Shown here piece after piece: positions 23,450 to 25,807 of a stretch of DNA of 25,807 bases. Source of the DNA: an uncultured Lachnospiraceae bacterium. Its GTDB lineage: Bacteria; Bacillota; Clostridia; Lachnospirales; Lachnospiraceae. Positions within the stretch are counted from its first letter, which is position 1. Every line of letters begins with the position of its first letter. Location of the stretch: assembly GCA_900539715.1 (NCBI GenBank), contig UQDA01000032.1:1-25807 (forward strand), in the 5' to 3' direction. A program made the translations under genes and the position numbers. The notes below the pieces were generated by a model that ran no database searches, was not told where the DNA came from, and saw nothing but the letters and a program-made list of their open reading frames with translations.

Positions 23450-24460
23450 CTATTCTCGTGCAAAAACTGCGATAGATACGCTCACATCCGATTTTGTCTT
23501 AAGCAGCATCGCTTGTAAACGGGCAGCATCCGTATCCTTTCCCCACAAATATATTTCTGACGTAAAAAGTTCCCCTCCTTCATCCGTAACCTCATCTGCC
23601 TCTCCATAAAGCCCGGTCAGCTCATCCAGTATTTCCTGAAATTGCCCTTCCCCTTCCTTTACCGGAAAATGAACCTGTACTGCATCCAGCTTATCCTCGT
23701 CAAACTCCAGAAAAAGCGTTGCGTCGCATCCGTAAAACTCGAATTTTTCTTTTGTATAATAGCTCACGGCGGCAGAATCTATCGCCTCCATCTTTTCAAG
23801 CTCTGCGGGAATCTGTCCGAGCACCTCCTCGCTGGAGCTTCCAAACGGAATGTCCTTATATTGAAAATCCCCGTTTTCATTCCGCAGCTCTTCCAGAGAG
23901 AACAGCTCTTCCCCAAACCAGACATAGGATATCTGAAAGCTTGCCGCAACCAGCTGTTCCTCCTCCAGCCGTCCTATTACCGCTGCTCGCACCGGATACT
24001 CTCCCGGAAATTCCCATACCGTCATGGCACTCCTCTCATCGACCTTCTCCCCATTCACAGGCTCTCCATAGAGAGCTATCATCTCCTGATTTACCGTCTC
24101 ATAAGAGACGCCGTCCGGCAGCTCCATCGTAATGTTGGAAAGCTTCCCGTTCACAAACTGGAAAAAACTGCTCTTAACCTCACAGCCTGCCAGCTCAAAC
24201 GCGAACTTTTCATCCTGAACGAGATAGGTAACGCTTTCCAGCCCCTTTTCTTCATCACTCTGCGTGCCAAAAGGTTCCTCAGACAAAGGGATTCCCGCCT
24301 TACGCACTTCCTCCTCTGTGCCGCAGGGGTTCACACCGGATATGAGGGCGCCATTCTCCCCCAGCGCCTCCAGCCGGAGCTCCTCCTTTTTCACGCCGCA
24401 GGCTGCGAACACAAAAGCCAGTACCAGAAATACAACAGGGAAAAATGCGCTCTTCTTCAT
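23450..24460 (-). CDS. Lipoprotein with two tandem copies of one domain (336 aa)
   Basis: A signal peptide ends in VFAAC with Cys21 as lipid site. The mature part appears duplicated. Copy 1 (about 40-170) has EKFAFELAGCEVKSSFFQF, KLSNITMELP and ALYGEPVNGE. Copy 2 (about 185-320) has EKFEFYGCDATLFLEFDEDK, KLDAVQVHFP and GLYGEADEVT. Each copy looks like a beta-rich domain with one Cys after a Gly. I do not recognise the family. The gene stands alone with its own promoter and AGGAGG upstream, divergent from the DegV gene. No convincing terminator is visible after it. Confidence 0.9.
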   Translation of the reverse strand: MKKSAFFPVVFLVLAFVFAACGVKKEELRLEALGENGALISGVNPCGTEEEVRKAGIPLSEEPFGTQSDEEKGLESVTYLVQDEKFAFELAGCEVKSSFFQFVNGKLSNITMELPDGVSYETVNQEMIALYGEPVNGEKVDERSAMTVWEFPGEYPVRAAVIGRLEEEQLVAASFQISYVWFGEELFSLEELRNENGDFQYKDIPFGSSSEEVLGQIPAELEKMEAIDSAAVSYYTKEKFEFYGCDATLFLEFDEDKLDAVQVHFPVKEGEGQFQEILDELTGLYGEADEVTDEGGELFTSEIYLWGKDTDAARLQAMLLKTKSDVSVSIAVFARE

Positions 24461-24499
24461 AAGACAATTCCTCCTTTGCTTTTGGAATTTTATAATAAT

Positions 24500-24528
24500 A
24501 TTTTATCGTAAATTCTGTATAATTTCAA
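24500..24528 (-). promoter_or_regulatory. Promoter of the duplicated-domain lipoprotein gene
   Basis: On the minus strand TTGAAA (24528-24523) and TAAAAT (24505-24500) are 17 bases apart, giving a leader of about 35 bases. Confidence 0.75.
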
Positions 24529-24690
24529 TTTATTTTTAACGTAAATACAATTTTCCCGGATATACTCTTTATGATATTCTTTTTTGTATTATTCCTGAAA
24601 CCATCTGACCACTTACGCCAAACATTATCCAAACCCTCTCCTGTTTACTGTGCAACCTCATCTGTATGATAAAATGCAGTTTAATTTTTA

Positions 24691-24719
24691 TTGACACATC
24701 AACATTTTCATGCTATATT
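24691..24719 (+). promoter_or_regulatory. Strong sigma-A promoter of the DegV gene
   Basis: A consensus TTGACA (24691-24696) and TATATT (24714-24719) are 17 bases apart, with TGC before the -10. It is one of the best promoter matches in the window. The leader is about 65 bases. Confidence 0.9.
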
Positions 24720-24730
24720 TGACCAGTCAA
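24719..24730. promoter_or_regulatory. Palindromic operator just after the DegV -10 box
   Basis: TTGAC and GTCAA are perfect 5-base arms around CA, placed over the expected transcription start. Such TTGAC-N-GTCAA sites resemble operators of TetR/AcrR-type repressors, but no such regulator gene is in the window, so the partner is unknown. Confidence 0.65.
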
Positions 24731-24791
24731 CAAATACCTGCGGCACAGACCAGCCTCTGTCCGCTCTTTTAAAAGGAGAATCGTTCATACT

Positions 24792-25640
24792 ATGAATCAG
24801 ATACACATCATTACCGACGCCGGTTCCGATATCGTGAACCCCGACCGCGCAGACCTGACCGTTCTGCCCATGACCATCCGCTTCGGCGAACAGGAATTTC
24901 AGGACGGCGTCAATCTGACTCACCGCGAATTTTATGAAAAACTGATCGAAAGCGATACGCTCCCGACCACAAGCCAGCCCTCCCCTTTCCTTTTTGAGAA
25001 CGCAATACGCAGCATTCTGGAGCAGGGCGATATCCCGCTTGTCATTACCATTTCCTCAAAACTTTCCGGCACATGGCAAAGCGCCTGCATTGCTGCCGGT
25101 GAATTTGATGAAAAGATCCACATCGTGGACAGCGAGAGCGTCGCTGTCGGTGAAAAAGCTCTCGTAGAATATGCGCTGCGTTTAAAGGACCAGGGCGCCA
25201 ACATCGATACAATCGTTGAAATTCTGGAACATGAAAAAAAACAGCTCTGCGTGCTCGGACTTCTTGATACGCTGGAATACCTGCAAAAAGGCGGACGTAT
25301 CTCCAAAACTGTCGCGATCGCCGGAAGCCTGCTTTCCATCAAGCCCGTTGTCACTGTAACAGACGGCGAAGTACAGCTTCTTGGAAAAGCGCGCGGCTCA
25401 AAACAGGGCAACAATTTCCTGATACAGAAAATTCAGGAACGCGGCGTCGATTTTTCCCGTCCTATCGCTCTTGGTTATACCGGATTGAGCGATGTCCTTC
25501 TGCAGAAATATATCGAAGACAGCCGCTCCCTCTGGGAAGGTCATGCTGACAGCCTGAGCCTCGGCACGATTGGCGGCGCTATCGGAACTCATGTAGGCTC
25601 CGGAGCAATAGCCGTTGCGTTTTTTGCAAATTGCATCTGA
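24792..25640 (+). CDS. DegV family fatty-acid-binding protein
   Basis: This 282-residue cytoplasmic protein binds a fatty acid in the DegV fold; relatives (FakB) present the fatty acid to the kinase FakA. The N-terminus IHIITDAGSDI, the TTSQPSP segment (about 57-63), ISSKLSGTWQSA (about 88-99) and the LQKGGRIS motif (about 163-170) are family landmarks. AAAAGGAG lies 13 bases before the ATG, a long spacing, but no better start is visible. It is the only plus-strand gene and has its own strong, probably repressed promoter. FakA is not in the window, so a role in phospholipid supply is inferred. Confidence 0.96.
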   Translation: MNQIHIITDAGSDIVNPDRADLTVLPMTIRFGEQEFQDGVNLTHREFYEKLIESDTLPTTSQPSPFLFENAIRSILEQGDIPLVITISSKLSGTWQSACIAAGEFDEKIHIVDSESVAVGEKALVEYALRLKDQGANIDTIVEILEHEKKQLCVLGLLDTLEYLQKGGRISKTVAIAGSLLSIKPVVTVTDGEVQLLGKARGSKQGNNFLIQKIQERGVDFSRPIALGYTGLSDVLLQKYIEDSRSLWEGHADSLSLGTIGGAIGTHVGSGAIAVAFFANCI

Positions 25641-25759
25641 TTTTAAAAATATCCACAATGTACATAAAGGCACATAAAAGTGTGTGTGAAAGCGCACACC
25701 CGCTCCAAGCTCGTTTGCAGCCAGACAAAATTTATCTTTCATGCGAGTGCGCGTCGCCC

Positions 25760-25803
25760 CCACCCGTAAAACGGGTGGCTCGGGACGCGGGCTCTAAGCC
25801 CGC
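25760..25803. repeat. Pair of perfect GC-rich inverted repeats at the right edge
   Basis: CCACCCGT/ACGGGTGG (25760-25767 with 25771-25778, loop AAA) is followed by GCGGGCT/AGCCCGC (25787-25793 with 25797-25803, loop CTA). The first is 120 bases after the DegV stop codon. Two hairpins in tandem at such spacing could be the end of an IS200/IS605-type or REP-like element continuing outside the window. No T-tract follows within view. Confidence 0.6.
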
Positions 25804-25807
25804 CCTA

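Larger units (their letters stand above)
24461..24791. other. AT-rich divergent intergenic region
   Basis: These 331 bases separate the duplicated-domain lipoprotein (minus) from the DegV gene (plus). They hold one promoter for each gene and a palindrome just after the DegV -10 box. The middle (about 24530-24680) is AT-rich, and I see no convincing ORF, tRNA or riboswitch in it. Confidence 0.8.

Noticed and set aside
1..25807. CRISPR array, tRNA genes or a mobile element with transposase
   Set aside because: No regularly spaced repeats, tRNA-like cloverleaves or transposase/integrase motifs were seen by eye; only the edge hairpins hint at a possible element outside the window.

Overview
The window looks like chromosomal DNA of a mid-GC gut Firmicute, most probably a Lachnospiraceae (Clostridia). 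This rests on strong AGGAGG-type ribosome binding sites, sigma-A promoters, a BMP-type nucleoside ABC importer, a ClpC/RadA pair, and several small conserved proteins that I associate with Lachnospiraceae. Twenty-two of the 23 protein genes are on the minus strand; only the DegV gene at the right end is on the plus strand. I see no tRNA, rRNA, CRISPR array, integrase or transposase.

Layout, left to right (transcription of the minus-strand genes runs right to left). (1) 113-5092: a BMP-type importer made of a lipoprotein receptor, a double ATPase and two permeases, with a promoter upstream of the receptor, a hairpin after the receptor gene and a terminator at the left edge. (2) 5208-9966: a YtrA-type GntR regulator, clpC, an unrecognised 136-residue protein and radA. 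The promoter overlaps a perfect inverted repeat, so autoregulation is likely. CtsR, McsA and McsB, the usual clpC neighbours in Firmicutes, are absent. (3) 10155-14841: purE, purM, purN and purD, followed without an obvious terminator by a membrane protein with an SH3 domain and a very acidic cytoplasmic tail. (4) 15030-19763: an envelope cluster of a DUF3160-like lipoprotein, a membrane-anchored CapA-family phosphatase-like protein and three small proteins, with overlapping or nearly abutting genes. (5) 19969-23220: pyrE, a 50-residue membrane peptide gene, a 105-residue membrane protein and an oversized M29-type aminopeptidase, ending in a strong terminator. (6) 23450-24460: a lipoprotein built from two tandem copies of one domain, divergent from (7) 24792-25640: a DegV fatty-acid-binding protein whose promoter is followed at once by a perfect palindrome.

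Nucleotide metabolism is the recurring theme: nucleoside uptake, four steps of de novo purine synthesis and one pyrimidine step. The rest is protein quality control, DNA repair and cell-envelope functions. The least explained parts are the DUF3160/CapA cluster, the SH3 protein with its acidic tail and the pyrE/M29 operon. These are the best places to look for undescribed biology, but nothing in the sequence proves a new system.
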